Positions 1-8,240 are shown, numbered from the stretch's first letter. The stretch: DNA of 64,000 bases from Zhihengliuella flava (GCF_015751895.1 NZ_JADOTZ010000001.1:2480001-2544000); one strand, 5' to 3'. The notes: a model not told the origin generated them from the letters alone. Made by a program: numbers and translations.

Positions 1-2942
1 AGGGGAAGCGCGTCCTCGTGGTTGCTGAGCGCCGGCAAACCGCGGCCGAGTTCGTTGAGCGCCTCGAGGAGCTGGAGCTCGGTAGCCTCGCCCTGCGTAT
101 CGCCCCCGAGGTCGACGCCGAGGCCCTGCGCCGGCAGTTGACCAAGGCCATTCTGCGCAATGAGCGGGCAGAACAGCCAGATCTCGGCGGCCTGCACCAG
201 ACCCTGACGCGCCATCGGCACGCGCTCTTGGACCACGTCCGATCGTTGCACAACGTGCGTGAGCGCTGGGGGTGCTCGCCGTACCAGGCGATGCAGGAGT
301 TGGCTCGCCTGACTTCCATGCTGCCGCCGCCCTCCACCACGGTTCGCCTGAAGCGTTCCGTTCTCGATTCGATCGTCACGCGTCACGAGACCAGTGCCAA
401 GCTACGCCGTGCCGCTGAAATCGGGGCGTTCACCCACCGCGTCGGTAACAGCCCGTGGTTCGGCGCGCGCTTGCGCAATAGCCGAGAATCCGAAGAAGCA
501 CTCAAGCTGGCTCGGGACCTCGACGGGGATCTGGCGCCGCTGCACGAGCGGATGAAGCAGGTCGCCGAACATTCACACATCAAGCTCGGCAATACCTTCG
601 CCGAGTGGGGGGAGCAGCTGGAGCTCCTCGTGGCCGTGCGTGAGAGCCTCGACAAGTTCGAATCAGATATTTTTGATCGCGCCGTCGATGACCTCATCGC
701 GGCTACGGCCCCGTCGTCTTGGCGCCGCGAGCGCGGCATCGAGCTTGGTTCGGTTACCCGCAGCCGCCTGCGCCGGGTGGCCAAGGAGTATATTCGCCCC
801 GGCGTTCACATCTCGGACCTGCACACATCGCTGCAGGAGGTGCAGCAGCAGCGCGAGGCGTGGAAGAGCTACGCCACGAGCCAGCGCCATCCCGCCGTGC
901 CGAGCGGGCTGCTGGAGCTCAACACGGAGTACAACGCCACCTACAAGCGCCTCCAGGCGCTGGACCGGGTGCACGGGTACGGCAAGGATCGTTCGCTGAT
1001 CCAACGTCCGGTCGACGACGTCGTCGCACATGTCAACGCTTTGGTGCAGGATCGCGAGGCGCTCGAAACCCTTCCGGAGCGGACGCTGCTCGTGGAGCAG
1101 CTCAGCGAGTCCGGCCTGACCGAACTGATGGACGACCTGCGTGAGCGAGAGGTGGCACCGACGGAGGTCGGTCACGAGCTCGAACTGGCCTGGTGGCAGT
1201 CGGTGCTCGAGGCCATGATCAGCGGTGACGACTACTTGGCGATGTCCGACGGGAACCAGTTGCGCCAGCTGGAGGCCGAGTACCGACTCGCCGACAACGC
1301 CCACATTGCCTCGGGCGCGTCCCGGCTGAAGTGGCAATTGGCCCAACGGTGGAAGGCCGCCCTCGGCGATCATCGGGCCGGCAGCCGAGAGTTGAAGTCC
1401 TTGCTCAAGGAAGGCTCCCCGTCCGTCGCTGCGCTGGCCGAATACGGCGCCCCGCTGATTAACTCCCTCGTGCCGATCTGGGTCGGTTCACCCCTGATGA
1501 TCCCGTCCGTTGTTCCGGACTCCGCACGGTTCGACGCCGTGCTAATGCTCGACGCGGATGCCTTGTCATTGCGCAGTGCGGTCGGTGCGATCAGCCGTGC
1601 TGATCAAGTCATCGCGTTCGGCGACGACCAGGTGGGGTCGCCCCGGTCCTTTAGCGTCTCCGTGGACCCGACCGCGTCGCTCCGTGCGCCGCAGCGGCCC
1701 GTCAACACGTTCACCTCCCTCGCCGAGATCCTGCCGGTCCGCAGGCTCAAAACCGTGTATCGCGGCGTCGACGAGTCCCTCACCGAGCTCCTTAGTGCCG
1801 CCTACTACGACGACGAGCTGTCGGGTTTGCCCGTGGCACGCTCGTTGAGCGGTGCCCGCCCGGGCCTCAGCGTTGAGTATGTCCACGACGGCACTGGCCT
1901 GCCGAATGCCGGTGCCGAGGCCGTGGAGACGACTGTCGGTGAAGTGCGCCTAGTCGTTGACCTCGTGTTTTCCCACATCCGTCGTCGGCCGCACCTGTCC
2001 CTCGCCGTGATTGCCTCGAACCAGCGGCACGCAACCCGGATCGCCGAGGCCATCCAGGTGCAACTTCCCAACTACCCGTGGGCGAGGGACTTTTTCGCTC
2101 GCGGCACGGAACGGTTCCAGGTCTCGACGATTGAGCGCTCGACGGCGATCGTACGGGACGCGGTCCTCTTCGCCGTGGGTTATGGGCGCACCCCGCACGG
2201 GCGCGCCGTGCACGACTTTGGTGCCCTGTCCGGCCCCGATGGGGATCAGCTGGTCGCGGCGGGGCTGACCCGCGCCCGCCAACTGCTGACGATCGTCACC
2301 GCCGTCAAGCCGGAAGATCTGGACGCGGATCGTCTCTCGTCGGGGACGACCGTGCTGATGGATGTCATCGGCCGCGCCATGCAGCCCGAAGTTGTCGGTG
2401 GCGCGGACGAGGGGCCGCACGAGGATCCGCTCGTGGCGGACCTGCGCAATCGCCTCGTCTCCCGAGGGGCAACGGTACGCCAGCGCTACCGGGACGAGCT
2501 GGACTTGGCCATCCAGGCCCCGGACACAGCTGAGGACGCTGGCACCATCCCGCCTTTGGCCGTGGTGTCTGACGGGACCGAATCCTACCGCCGACTCACG
2601 GTCCGCCAGCGCTCGCGGCTGCGGCCGCAATTGCTGGAACAACTGGGCTGGCGCTATGTTCCGCTGTGGACCATCGACGTCTTTAGCGACCCGGCCCGCA
2701 TCGCTGACGCCCTCGCCGAGTACCTGAACCTCACCATGCCGGAAGGAAGTATTGTGCCGGACCCAGAGTCCTCCGCCGCGAAACCGAGTGGTCGCCGCGC
2801 TCAGAAGCCGGCCCTCTTCACGGACCCCGTCCTGCCGCAGACCGCGAGCGAGGACGACCCGCGCGCGTGGGGTGACGGCGCGGACCGGCCCGATGATCGT
2901 GAGGCGTGGCTCAAGGAGCAGCGGCCTCCGCACTGGGGGTAA
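1..2942 (+). CDS. C-terminal part of a large SF1 helicase-like protein (5' end outside window)
   Basis: The frame is open from the first bases (GKRVLVVAERR), which matches the strand just after Walker A in large DUF4011/AAA_11-type SF1 helicase-like proteins, so the GTG at 18 is internal and the N terminus is missing. The visible ~980 residues contain a long helical region, then motif II-like LMLDADAL (near base 1550), motif III-like FGDDQVGSP (near 1617), a motif IV-like VYRG, and a motif V/VI-like stretch ending GLTRAR (near 2265). A C-terminal segment with LEQLGWRYVPLWTIDVF resembles the small REase-fold domain (MTES_1575 type) that ends such proteins. The usual DE of Walker B is DA here, so ATPase activity is uncertain. 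Its stop abuts the stop of the convergent SAF gene. Exact role unknown; DNA-linked ATPase is inference. Confidence 0.75.
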   Translation, partial: GKRVLVVAERRQTAAEFVERLEELELGSLALRIAPEVDAEALRRQLTKAILRNERAEQPDLGGLHQTLTRHRHALLDHVRSLHNVRERWGCSPYQAMQELARLTSMLPPPSTTVRLKRSVLDSIVTRHETSAKLRRAAEIGAFTHRVGNSPWFGARLRNSRESEEALKLARDLDGDLAPLHERMKQVAEHSHIKLGNTFAEWGEQLELLVAVRESLDKFESDIFDRAVDDLIAATAPSSWRRERGIELGSVTRSRLRRVAKEYIRPGVHISDLHTSLQEVQQQREAWKSYATSQRHPAVPSGLLELNTEYNATYKRLQALDRVHGYGKDRSLIQRPVDDVVAHVNALVQDREALETLPERTLLVEQLSESGLTELMDDLREREVAPTEVGHELELAWWQSVLEAMISGDDYLAMSDGNQLRQLEAEYRLADNAHIASGASRLKWQLAQRWKAALGDHRAGSRELKSLLKEGSPSVAALAEYGAPLINSLVPIWVGSPLMIPSVVPDSARFDAVLMLDADALSLRSAVGAISRADQVIAFGDDQVGSPRSFSVSVDPTASLRAPQRPVNTFTSLAEILPVRRLKTVYRGVDESLTELLSAAYYDDELSGLPVARSLSGARPGLSVEYVHDGTGLPNAGAEAVETTVGEVRLVVDLVFSHIRRRPHLSLAVIASNQRHATRIAEAIQVQLPNYPWARDFFARGTERFQVSTIERSTAIVRDAVLFAVGYGRTPHGRAVHDFGALSGPDGDQLVAAGLTRARQLLTIVTAVKPEDLDADRLSSGTTVLMDVIGRAMQPEVVGGADEGPHEDPLVADLRNRLVSRGATVRQRYRDELDLAIQAPDTAEDAGTIPPLAVVSDGTESYRRLTVRQRSRLRPQLLEQLGWRYVPLWTIDVFSDPARIADALAEYLNLTMPEGSIVPDPESSAAKPSGRRAQKPALFTDPVLPQTASEDDPRAWGDGADRPDDREAWLKEQRPPHWG

Positions 2943-3752
2943 TTAGCTCGCCGAGGCCCCGGGGGCGGCGACCAGCAACACATGCAGTGTGCCACGCCCG
3001 GCCGCGGCCGTGAGCGCCTCGGCTTCGGCCGACGTCGCCGCGACGACGACGGTCTCCTGCGGACCTGCCGTGGAGGTCAAGGCGCCACCGGCCGACTCCG
3101 CGCTCGGTACCCACAACACGGTGAGCCCGGTGGCCACGCGCGAGGAGGCCACCGGTTGCTCGTAGCCGTTGCCCTCTGTGAGAACCACGTCGACGTGCTG
3201 GCCGGGGCTGAGCAACTCCACCGTCTGCGTATCGACGGGCTGCACAGGCACAGCAACGGTGCCGGGCTCGGTGCCGGCGAGAAGATGCTCGCCCACCAGA
3301 AGGCCCTGATGGAGCGGGGTCCCGGCGGGAGCAGCAATGGCCAATTGTCCGGTCAGAGGGTCAGCTCCGCCGCCGTCCCGGGCAGCGGCCCGCACGGCCG
3401 GCGGTAGCGCGTGCGCCAAGACCTCCGCAACGTCGAGGTCCTGGGCGCCGAGCACGTGGCCTGCGGGCAAATCCCGGGCCGCTACCGTGATGCGCAGCGT
3501 GTCTGCGCGCTCCGGCGCGACGGCGTTCAGCGCGCACGCCACCGCGACCGCTGCGAGCGCGGCGGCTAGGGGTCGCCGATACTTCGCTGCAACGTCCCGC
3601 CACGTGCGTCGATACCTGACGGACCCGGACCGGCTACGGCTCGACCGGAGGCGCGGCTGCCGAGGGGTCGGCGGTCCGCCGTCGCGCCGTTCCTGCCGCT
3701 GGTCACCGCCGCCGGCGCGCGGATCTGTTGCTGGTGTTCGTCTCTGGCCCAT
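2943..3752 (-). CDS. SAF-domain protein, CpaB/RcpC-like
   Basis: About 269 residues: a basic, low-complexity N-terminal ~60 residues, one membrane segment (about 62-79, Ala/Val-rich) and an exported part starting with a SAF domain (about 86-150, containing VAARDLPAGHVL and DLDVAEVL). This is the architecture of CpaB/RcpC Flp-pilus assembly proteins, but no pilus genes are nearby, so a pilus role is not supported. Start: ATG at 3752 chosen; a TTG at 3764 directly after a GGGAGGG stretch is the alternative and adds four residues. It is separated from upstream fmdB by a strong terminator, so it needs its own promoter. Anchored extracytoplasmic protein; function unknown. Confidence 0.7.
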   Translation of the reverse strand: MGQRRTPATDPRAGGGDQRQERRDGGPPTPRQPRLRSSRSRSGSVRYRRTWRDVAAKYRRPLAAALAAVAVACALNAVAPERADTLRITVAARDLPAGHVLGAQDLDVAEVLAHALPPAVRAAARDGGGADPLTGQLAIAAPAGTPLHQGLLVGEHLLAGTEPGTVAVPVQPVDTQTVELLSPGQHVDVVLTEGNGYEQPVASSRVATGLTVLWVPSAESAGGALTSTAGPQETVVVAATSAEAEALTAAAGRGTLHVLLVAAPGASAS

Positions 3753-3780
3753 GCCAGCAGTCAAAACCCTCCCACCGCGT

Positions 3781-3812
3781 AAAAAAACCGCCCACAGCGC
3801 GGCTGTGGGCGG
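3781..3812 (-). terminator. Intrinsic terminator of the fmdB-like gene
   Basis: Perfect 11-bp stem (3788-3798 with 3802-3812, three-base loop) followed on the minus strand by seven T residues (3787-3781). It lies 53 bases after the fmdB stop and before the SAF gene, so fmdB is probably monocistronic. It is the only hairpin I see here with a classical U tract. Confidence 0.9.
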
Positions 3813-3864
3813 AAGGTCGAGTCGCTGATCCTTGTGGACAGCGAGTCAACGGGCAGCGGAGGAG

Positions 3865-4062
3865 CTACGAGTTTGACGACTCGGCAGCGCGCGAATCGGT
3901 CCGGTAGAAACCTGAGCCTTTGAAGGTAATGCCGCCGACGTTGAAGTTCTTGCGCAGTGGACCTTCGCAGGACGTGCAGGTGGTCAGCGAGTCATCGCTA
4001 AAGGACTGAAAAATCTCAAACTCATCCCCGCAGCTCTTGCAGGCGTAGGCGTAGGTCGGCAT
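3865..4062 (-). CDS. FmdB-family zinc-ribbon protein
   Basis: 65 residues beginning MPTYAYAC with four cysteines at 8, 11, 29 and 32 (CKSC and CTSC), the zinc-ribbon signature of the FmdB/CxxC-CxxC-SSSS family; the C terminus is Ser-rich as in the family. A good Shine-Dalgarno sequence (AGAAGGAAG) precedes the ATG. The family is small, soluble and still without a settled function, although the founding gene sits in formamidase operons. Immediately upstream is a CIRCE-like inverted repeat and just downstream a strong terminator, so the gene looks like a stand-alone unit under HrcA control, suggesting a role in proteostasis or heat response (inference). Confidence 0.92.
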   Translation of the reverse strand: MPTYAYACKSCGDEFEIFQSFSDDSLTTCTSCEGPLRKNFNVGGITFKGSGFYRTDSRAAESSNS

Positions 4063-4072
4063 AGGCTTCCTT

Positions 4073-4104
4073 CTAGCACTCGGATAGTCTGAGTGCCAAT
4101 TCTA
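4073..4104 (-). promoter_or_regulatory. CIRCE-like HrcA operator with overlapping -10 promoter element
   Basis: The inverted repeat CTAGCACTC-N9-GAGTGCCAA occupies 4073-4099 and matches the CIRCE consensus TTAGCACTC-N9-GAGTGCTAA in spacing and in 8 of 9 bases of each arm. On the minus strand a TAGAAT -10 hexamer (4104-4099) adjoins it, placing the predicted transcript start within the repeat. The ribosome-binding site of the fmdB-like gene follows directly. CIRCE is the known binding site of the heat-shock repressor HrcA; occupation here is predicted. Confidence 0.8.
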
Positions 4105-4110
4105 GCATCG

Positions 4111-4686
4111 TCACAACCAGGTCAGCCCGCTCATGGTGGCGACGGCGTCGACGGGCTGATCGGTCAGTTCGCGCGGTAGCGAGCCGGCCGGCAGGAGTTC
4201 GTGTTCGTAGACCACCGCGATGAGCTGAGCTGCGCTGCCCTGGCGCCGTACCTCGGCAATCAGCCGGTCGTAATATCCCCCACCCTGACCCAGTCGGGTT
4301 CCGCTGCGGTCCACGCTGGTGGCCGGCAGGAGGATCACGTCAGCGGCCGCTGCGGCGATGGCCTCGGCCACGGGACCCACGGGCTCGTTGACCGGCGCCA
4401 AGGCGGACGGCCGCAGCTCGATGTCTGGGTGCCACGTCACCCACCCCAACTGAAAGTTGGGGCGGCACACGGGCAGGATGACTTGTGTGCCGGCTGCATG
4501 CGCGCGTTCCAGAGCGGCGGACGGGTCCGGTTCCGTTCCCGTCGCGGAATAGCCGGCGACGACGCGAGCCCCGGTGAGAGTCGTATCAAGGGCCGTGCAC
4601 AGTTCGGCCGACTCGCGATGACGCTCCGCCGCGTCCATGGCGCGCCGGCGGCGCCTGACCTCGGCCCGCAAGCGTGACTTCACCAT
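4111..4686 (-). CDS. 5-formyltetrahydrofolate cyclo-ligase
   Basis: Converts 5-formyl-THF to 5,10-methenyl-THF with ATP, in cytosolic one-carbon metabolism. The signature loop RLGQGGGYYDR is present near residue 140, and an N-terminal basic helix (KSRLRAEVRRRRRAM) supplies the ATP-side contacts typical of the family. The 191-residue length is normal. The ATG at 4686 is chosen because a TACGAT -10 element ends 7 bases before it, consistent with a leaderless start; upstream in-frame ATG (4695) and GTG (4707) are alternatives. It precedes fmdB on the same strand, but the -10 of fmdB begins just after this stop codon. Confidence 0.9.
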   Translation of the reverse strand: MVKSRLRAEVRRRRRAMDAAERHRESAELCTALDTTLTGARVVAGYSATGTEPDPSAALERAHAAGTQVILPVCRPNFQLGWVTWHPDIELRPSALAPVNEPVGPVAEAIAAAAADVILLPATSVDRSGTRLGQGGGYYDRLIAEVRRQGSAAQLIAVVYEHELLPAGSLPRELTDQPVDAVATMSGLTWL

Positions 4687-4693
4687 GAACGTC

Positions 4694-4699
4694 ATCGTA
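4694..4699 (-). promoter_or_regulatory. Leaderless -10 element (TACGAT)
   Basis: TACGAT on the minus strand ends 7 bases before the ATG at 4686, with no Shine-Dalgarno sequence; it favours the shorter start of the cyclo-ligase gene. Confidence 0.5.
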
Positions 4700-4775
4700 G
4701 CCAGCACCGGCGTGTGCTCGCTATGAGGTGCCGTTCGGGCTCACCTGCGAAGAGCGCGGGGCGGGGCTGGCCCAC

Positions 4776-4781
4776 TATGCT
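4776..4781 (+). promoter_or_regulatory. Leaderless -10 element (TATGCT)
   Basis: TATGCT lies 8 bases before the ATG of the GNAT gene at 4790, and no purine-rich ribosome site is present in between. Confidence 0.5.
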
Positions 4782-4789
4782 GGGGTGTC

Positions 4790-5401
4790 ATGTCCCGACT
4801 TGCCCCGTGGTGGCCCGCCACTGTTGACCATGGCGACCTCGTCCTGCGGCCCTTGCGGGCATCGGATCAACACGAATGGACGGCGGTGCGTCACCGCAAC
4901 GCCGACTGGCTCCGGCACTGGGAAGCCACACAGCCTGGCGGAGGGCGTATGCCGTCTTTCCGGGAAATGGTGCGATCCCTGAACCGTCAGGCGAAGGCCG
5001 GGACGTGCCTGCCGTGGGCCATTACCGTGGCGGATCCCCGTGCGCCCCACCCGGCGCTGGCCGGCCAGGTCACCGTCTCGACCATCATGTGGGGCTCGGC
5101 GATGAGCGCTTCGATTGGGTACTGGATCGATCAGGCCCGGGCCGGGCAGGGGATTGTCCCGCAGGCCGTCGCACTGGCGGGGGACTTCTGTTTTTCGACG
5201 TTGGGACTGCACCGGCTAGAGATCAACATTCGGCCGGAAAACGGCCCCAGCCTGCGCGTCGTCGAGAAGCTGGGTTTTCGCGACGAGGGCGTCCGCGAGC
5301 GGTTCCTTCACATTAATGGGCAGTGGGCGGACCACCGGACGTTCGCTTTGACGCGTGACGAGGTTACTGATGGGCTGCTGACAAGGTTGAACGGGGCCTA
5401 G
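4790..5401 (+). CDS. GNAT N-acetyltransferase, RimJ/RimL-like
   Basis: 203 residues with the GNAT fold: an N-terminal strand set (LVLRPLRASDQHEW), the acetyl-CoA pyrophosphate loop ARAGQGI near residue 122, and the C-terminal ENGPSLRVVEKLGF block typical of RimJ/RimL-type enzymes that acetylate protein N termini or small amines. Substrate is not predictable. It is transcribed divergently from the formyl-THF cyclo-ligase gene and seems to be leaderless (TATGCT 8 bases upstream). In other actinobacteria a RimJ-like gene is common close to one-carbon genes, which supports orthology but not a substrate. Confidence 0.85.
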   Translation: MSRLAPWWPATVDHGDLVLRPLRASDQHEWTAVRHRNADWLRHWEATQPGGGRMPSFREMVRSLNRQAKAGTCLPWAITVADPRAPHPALAGQVTVSTIMWGSAMSASIGYWIDQARAGQGIVPQAVALAGDFCFSTLGLHRLEINIRPENGPSLRVVEKLGFRDEGVRERFLHINGQWADHRTFALTRDEVTDGLLTRLNGA

Positions 5402-5521
5402 AGGGCCGTAAACCACAACGGTGTGAGTTTCCTTGCGGACACACCGGGAATAATCCGCCCCCCACAGCGCGCCGCGGCGTAACGTCAAGCGTGTAGTTAA
5501 ACCGCAGCCCTAAGGACTCCA

Positions 5522-6241
5522 ATGAACTCGACTGAATCGCCTGAGCAGCAGGGTCAGACGCGTGATGAGCCGAGCCGTCTGCGGATTCGCTACCCACGCT
5601 TGGCGCTCGCCGTTGCCGGCCTCGTTGGCCTGCTGACCCTCGTCGTCACCGGTGTGTTGGCACCCTTCGGCGTCGTCTCCGGCCTGTGGCCGCTGATCGC
5701 CGCACTAGCGTTCGTCGGTTCCGTCGTCGCACTGCGCGCGCTCGCCATTGGCGACCGTCGCCGCCGCGTCATCGAGCGCATTAACCGCACCTACGCCGAG
5801 GCCGTCGCGGCCACAGCAGTGCGCGAGCAGGCACATCACGGCAGCAGTGAGGTCTTCGACGCGCAGCCCGGCTCCGGCGAATCAGAGCGTGCCCTGTCCG
5901 TTGAGGAGCTGCGCGCCGAGGCCCGGCGCGTGGCCGCGGCACAAGCCGCGACGAAGCCGGTCTCCAGCACGCACGCATTAGACACGTCCCGCCAGTGGCA
6001 ACCCGTCGCCGTGCCGAAGCCCACCTACGTGGACGCGGCCAAGGCCGAACGCCCCCAGCCTGAGCCCCTGCCAGTTCCTCAGTCCAAAAAGCCGGAGCGC
6101 GTGAAGAGTATTTTGGCTGACACCCGTTCGGGCGAGTCTCATTCGGCGCTCTCCGCGCCGAGCGCCGAGCCCGCACCAGCACGAGAATCTGCCCAACGCA
6201 TCAATCTCGACGACGTGCTCCAGCGTCGTCGCGGCGCCTAG
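5522..6241 (+). CDS. Membrane protein with long charged cytoplasmic tail
   Basis: 239 residues. Two membrane segments (about 28-48 and 54-73) are followed by a short basic stretch (GDRRRRVIERINR) and a roughly 160-residue Ala/Pro/Glu-rich tail likely to be disordered, ending in a basic DDVLQRRRGA. By the positive-inside rule both ends are probably cytoplasmic. The ATG follows a proper AAGGA site. I recognise no catalytic motif. The tail could be an interaction segment. It stands alone between GNAT and a phosphotransferase gene. Confidence 0.75.
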   Translation: MNSTESPEQQGQTRDEPSRLRIRYPRLALAVAGLVGLLTLVVTGVLAPFGVVSGLWPLIAALAFVGSVVALRALAIGDRRRRVIERINRTYAEAVAATAVREQAHHGSSEVFDAQPGSGESERALSVEELRAEARRVAAAQAATKPVSSTHALDTSRQWQPVAVPKPTYVDAAKAERPQPEPLPVPQSKKPERVKSILADTRSGESHSALSAPSAEPAPARESAQRINLDDVLQRRRGA

Positions 6242-6292
6242 GAAGAGCGCCTGACGCGGCGCTAGCCAACCGGGCAGAATCAGGGTGCGTTG

Positions 6293-7570
6293 ATGGGTAG
6301 CGAGGCGACAGCACATCAGGCACCGGCCGACGGCGGCGAATCGCCGTGGCCAGAAGAGAGCCAGCTGACCTTTCTGACAGCGCACGCCAGCCGATTGGTC
6401 GCCTCGGGAATCGGGCTGGATCCGAGCTACTACGACTCCTTGCAGCCCACGCAAGTGCAGCTCCAACACCGCCCTGGCGCCGGCGTGAGCGCGCTGTACA
6501 GCCTGCGTGACGGGAGCGGGTTCGTGGGCCTGACGACTGAACGCCTGCCGGAATCCGACGCCTACACGCAGCTACGCATTCCCGGCTGGGAACTCGCACC
6601 GGTGGGGTACGCCCCGCTGACGGTGACCGTGTGGCGTCACCCGGACGACCCCCGGCTGCCGGGGCTGGCCACCGCCGCGGTCCCGGAGCGTGCCGAGAGT
6701 GCGCTGGGCCAAGGGGATGTCCTGACCCGCTTGGAAACCGTTGCCTACCGCCCGTTGCGCCGCGCCGTGCTGCGGGCCACGTTCAGTACCCGGCCGCCCG
6801 CCGTCGTCGAGCGAGTCGTCTACCTCAAGGTGATGCGGCCCGATCAGGCGGACGCGCTCGTGGAGCGCAGTCGCCTTCTGGCCGAGGCCGGCCTGCCCGT
6901 GCCGCCCGTGCTGGCGCATCATCACGACGGCGTGGCGGCGTTTGCCGAAGTCCCCGGCTCATCGCTTTCCCGGCTGATTATGGACGACGGCGCGGCGAGC
7001 TTGGACCCGCGGGACCTTATCAGGTTGTTGGACCGGCTGCCGTCCGCCGTCGTGGACCTGCCGGTGCGCGCCGCGTGGGCTGACCGCGCCGATCGTTACG
7101 CGGAAGCGGCACGGGCCGCTCTGCCGGACTATTCGCGACGCATCACCGAGCTCGAGGAGGGGGTGCGGACGTGCCTCGCGGAGGCCGATCGCGGACCGGT
7201 GGTGCCGACCCACGGCGACTTCTATGAAGCGAACCTGATGATGGAGGGGACCCGCATCGTGGGCCTGCTCGACGTCGACAACGTGGGGCCGGGACGGCGG
7301 GCCGATGATTACGCGTGCCTACTCGGTCACGTCGCGGTGCTGCCGACCGTGGACGAGCGGTACCAGCTCATCGACACGGCGTTGGAGCACTTTGGCGCGG
7401 CCTTCACACGTGACGAGGACCCGCGGGCCGTGTGGGGGAGCGCCGCCGGTGTGGCGCTATCCCTCATCGCGGGGGCGCGGGCCCCCGGACTCGAGGAGGA
7501 CGTCTGGGCCCCGGCCGCCGTGGGCCGCTTAGAAGCGGCCGAGGCGCTGCTGGCTCGCGCCAAGCGTTAG
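6293..7570 (+). CDS. Aminoglycoside-phosphotransferase-fold (APH) kinase
   Basis: 425 residues. The C-terminal half carries the APH-family catalytic loop HGDFYEANLMM (near residue 305) and the metal-binding LLDVDNVGPGRRADD segment about 20 residues later, with His, Asp and Asn in the expected places. The N-terminal ~140 residues are family-variable. APH-fold enzymes phosphorylate antibiotics but also choline, sugars and amino-acid derivatives; nothing in the context supports resistance. Start: ATG at 6293; a TTG directly before it (6290) is possible. No neighbour suggests a pathway. Confidence 0.75.
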   Translation: MGSEATAHQAPADGGESPWPEESQLTFLTAHASRLVASGIGLDPSYYDSLQPTQVQLQHRPGAGVSALYSLRDGSGFVGLTTERLPESDAYTQLRIPGWELAPVGYAPLTVTVWRHPDDPRLPGLATAAVPERAESALGQGDVLTRLETVAYRPLRRAVLRATFSTRPPAVVERVVYLKVMRPDQADALVERSRLLAEAGLPVPPVLAHHHDGVAAFAEVPGSSLSRLIMDDGAASLDPRDLIRLLDRLPSAVVDLPVRAAWADRADRYAEAARAALPDYSRRITELEEGVRTCLAEADRGPVVPTHGDFYEANLMMEGTRIVGLLDVDNVGPGRRADDYACLLGHVAVLPTVDERYQLIDTALEHFGAAFTRDEDPRAVWGSAAGVALSLIAGARAPGLEEDVWAPAAVGRLEAAEALLARAKR

Positions 7571-7596
7571 GACGCGGCCGGCAAGAAAGATGTCCA

Positions 7597-7635
7597 GATG
7601 AGAGTTCTCTCATCTTCATCTCCTGTTGCTCTCAT
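7597..7635. promoter_or_regulatory. Candidate operator: inverted repeat plus 22-bp-spaced direct repeats
   Basis: GATGAGAG-TT-CTCTCATC (7597-7614) is a perfect 8-bp inverted repeat. CTCTCAT recurs at 7607-7613 and 7629-7635, 22 bases apart (two helical turns), with a related TTCATCTC in between. Direct repeats in helical phase are the usual target of OmpR-family regulators, and such a regulator is encoded 600 bases downstream. It lies 55 bases before the start of the Asp-rich protein gene. Confidence 0.55.
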
Positions 7636-7689
7636 GCCCGGGAGCCACCATGGTGGGGACGGGGAATCGGCAGCGCTGGAGGTAGTGAC

Positions 7690-8148
7690 GTGAAGACCAA
7701 AATCTGGGGTATGGCGGCGGCGATGGGCCTCATCGTGGCCGGCGGCGGCGCCGTCGTGGCGACGGAGATGATCGGGGCCGACGACGATCTGGGCCAGGGC
7801 GTGATCACCGAAGACGCGGCCGCGAGCGCGGGGGCCTCACGCGAGGCGCCAGCCACAGGCCAAGCCGTAGATCCGGCCGGATCTGCGTCGAGCGCGAGCG
7901 ATGCCGCGGCAACGCGGACTCCGCAGGAGCCCGCCAGCACCTCCTCGAACGTTCCGTCGGCCGGAGCTACCCACAGCCCGACATCGACGCCGGCGCCCAC
8001 ACCGACTCCGGACCCCGCCCCGCAGCCCACGACGACGACGGTTCAGCCAGCCCCACCGCAGGCCCCGGCGGACGACGATGACTGGGATGACCTCGACGAC
8101 GACGATGACGAGGTTGACGATGACGACGACGATGCTGACGACGACTAA
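7690..8148 (+). CDS. Exported Asp-rich, Pro/Thr-rich protein
   Basis: 152 residues starting at a GTG with a GGAGG site 7 bases upstream. Residues ~5-27 form a hydrophobic signal or anchor (WGMAAAMGLIVAGGGAVVA), followed by an Ala/Ser/Thr/Pro-rich linker typical of wall-spanning actinobacterial proteins. The last ~21 residues are almost pure Asp with one Trp (DDDDWDDLDDDDDEVDDDDD). Such a tail could bind Ca2+ or other cations, or act as a charged spacer; this is inference. It is convergent with the OmpR-type regulator gene and has a candidate operator upstream, so it may be an output or accessory of that two-component system. No known domain seen. Confidence 0.7.
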   Translation: MKTKIWGMAAAMGLIVAGGGAVVATEMIGADDDLGQGVITEDAAASAGASREAPATGQAVDPAGSASSASDAAATRTPQEPASTSSNVPSAGATHSPTSTPAPTPTPDPAPQPTTTTVQPAPPQAPADDDDWDDLDDDDDEVDDDDDDADDD

Positions 8149-8200
8149 GGCGGGGCAGGAGCCTCGTCCGACCGACGTCAACGCCGCAGGTCCCGCGGCC

Positions 8201-8240
8201 CGCTACACGAGCCGATAACCCGCTACACGAGCCGGTAACC
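8201..8240. repeat. 20-bp tandem duplication at the 3' end of the response-regulator gene
   Basis: CGCTACACGAGCCGATAACC (8201-8220) is followed directly by the same 20 bases with one change, A to G (8221-8240). The second copy holds the stop codon and last codons of the regulator; the first lies just beyond the stop. It repeats the end of the coding region without altering the reading frame. Confidence 0.9.

Noticed and set aside
5416-5446. CGGTGTG/CACACCG hairpin after the GNAT gene
   Set aside because: Only a 7-bp stem with a 14-base loop and no T tract; too weak to call a terminator.
6293-7570. Antibiotic-resistance kinase
   Set aside because: The APH fold is clear, but the fold is shared by many metabolic kinases and no resistance context is present.
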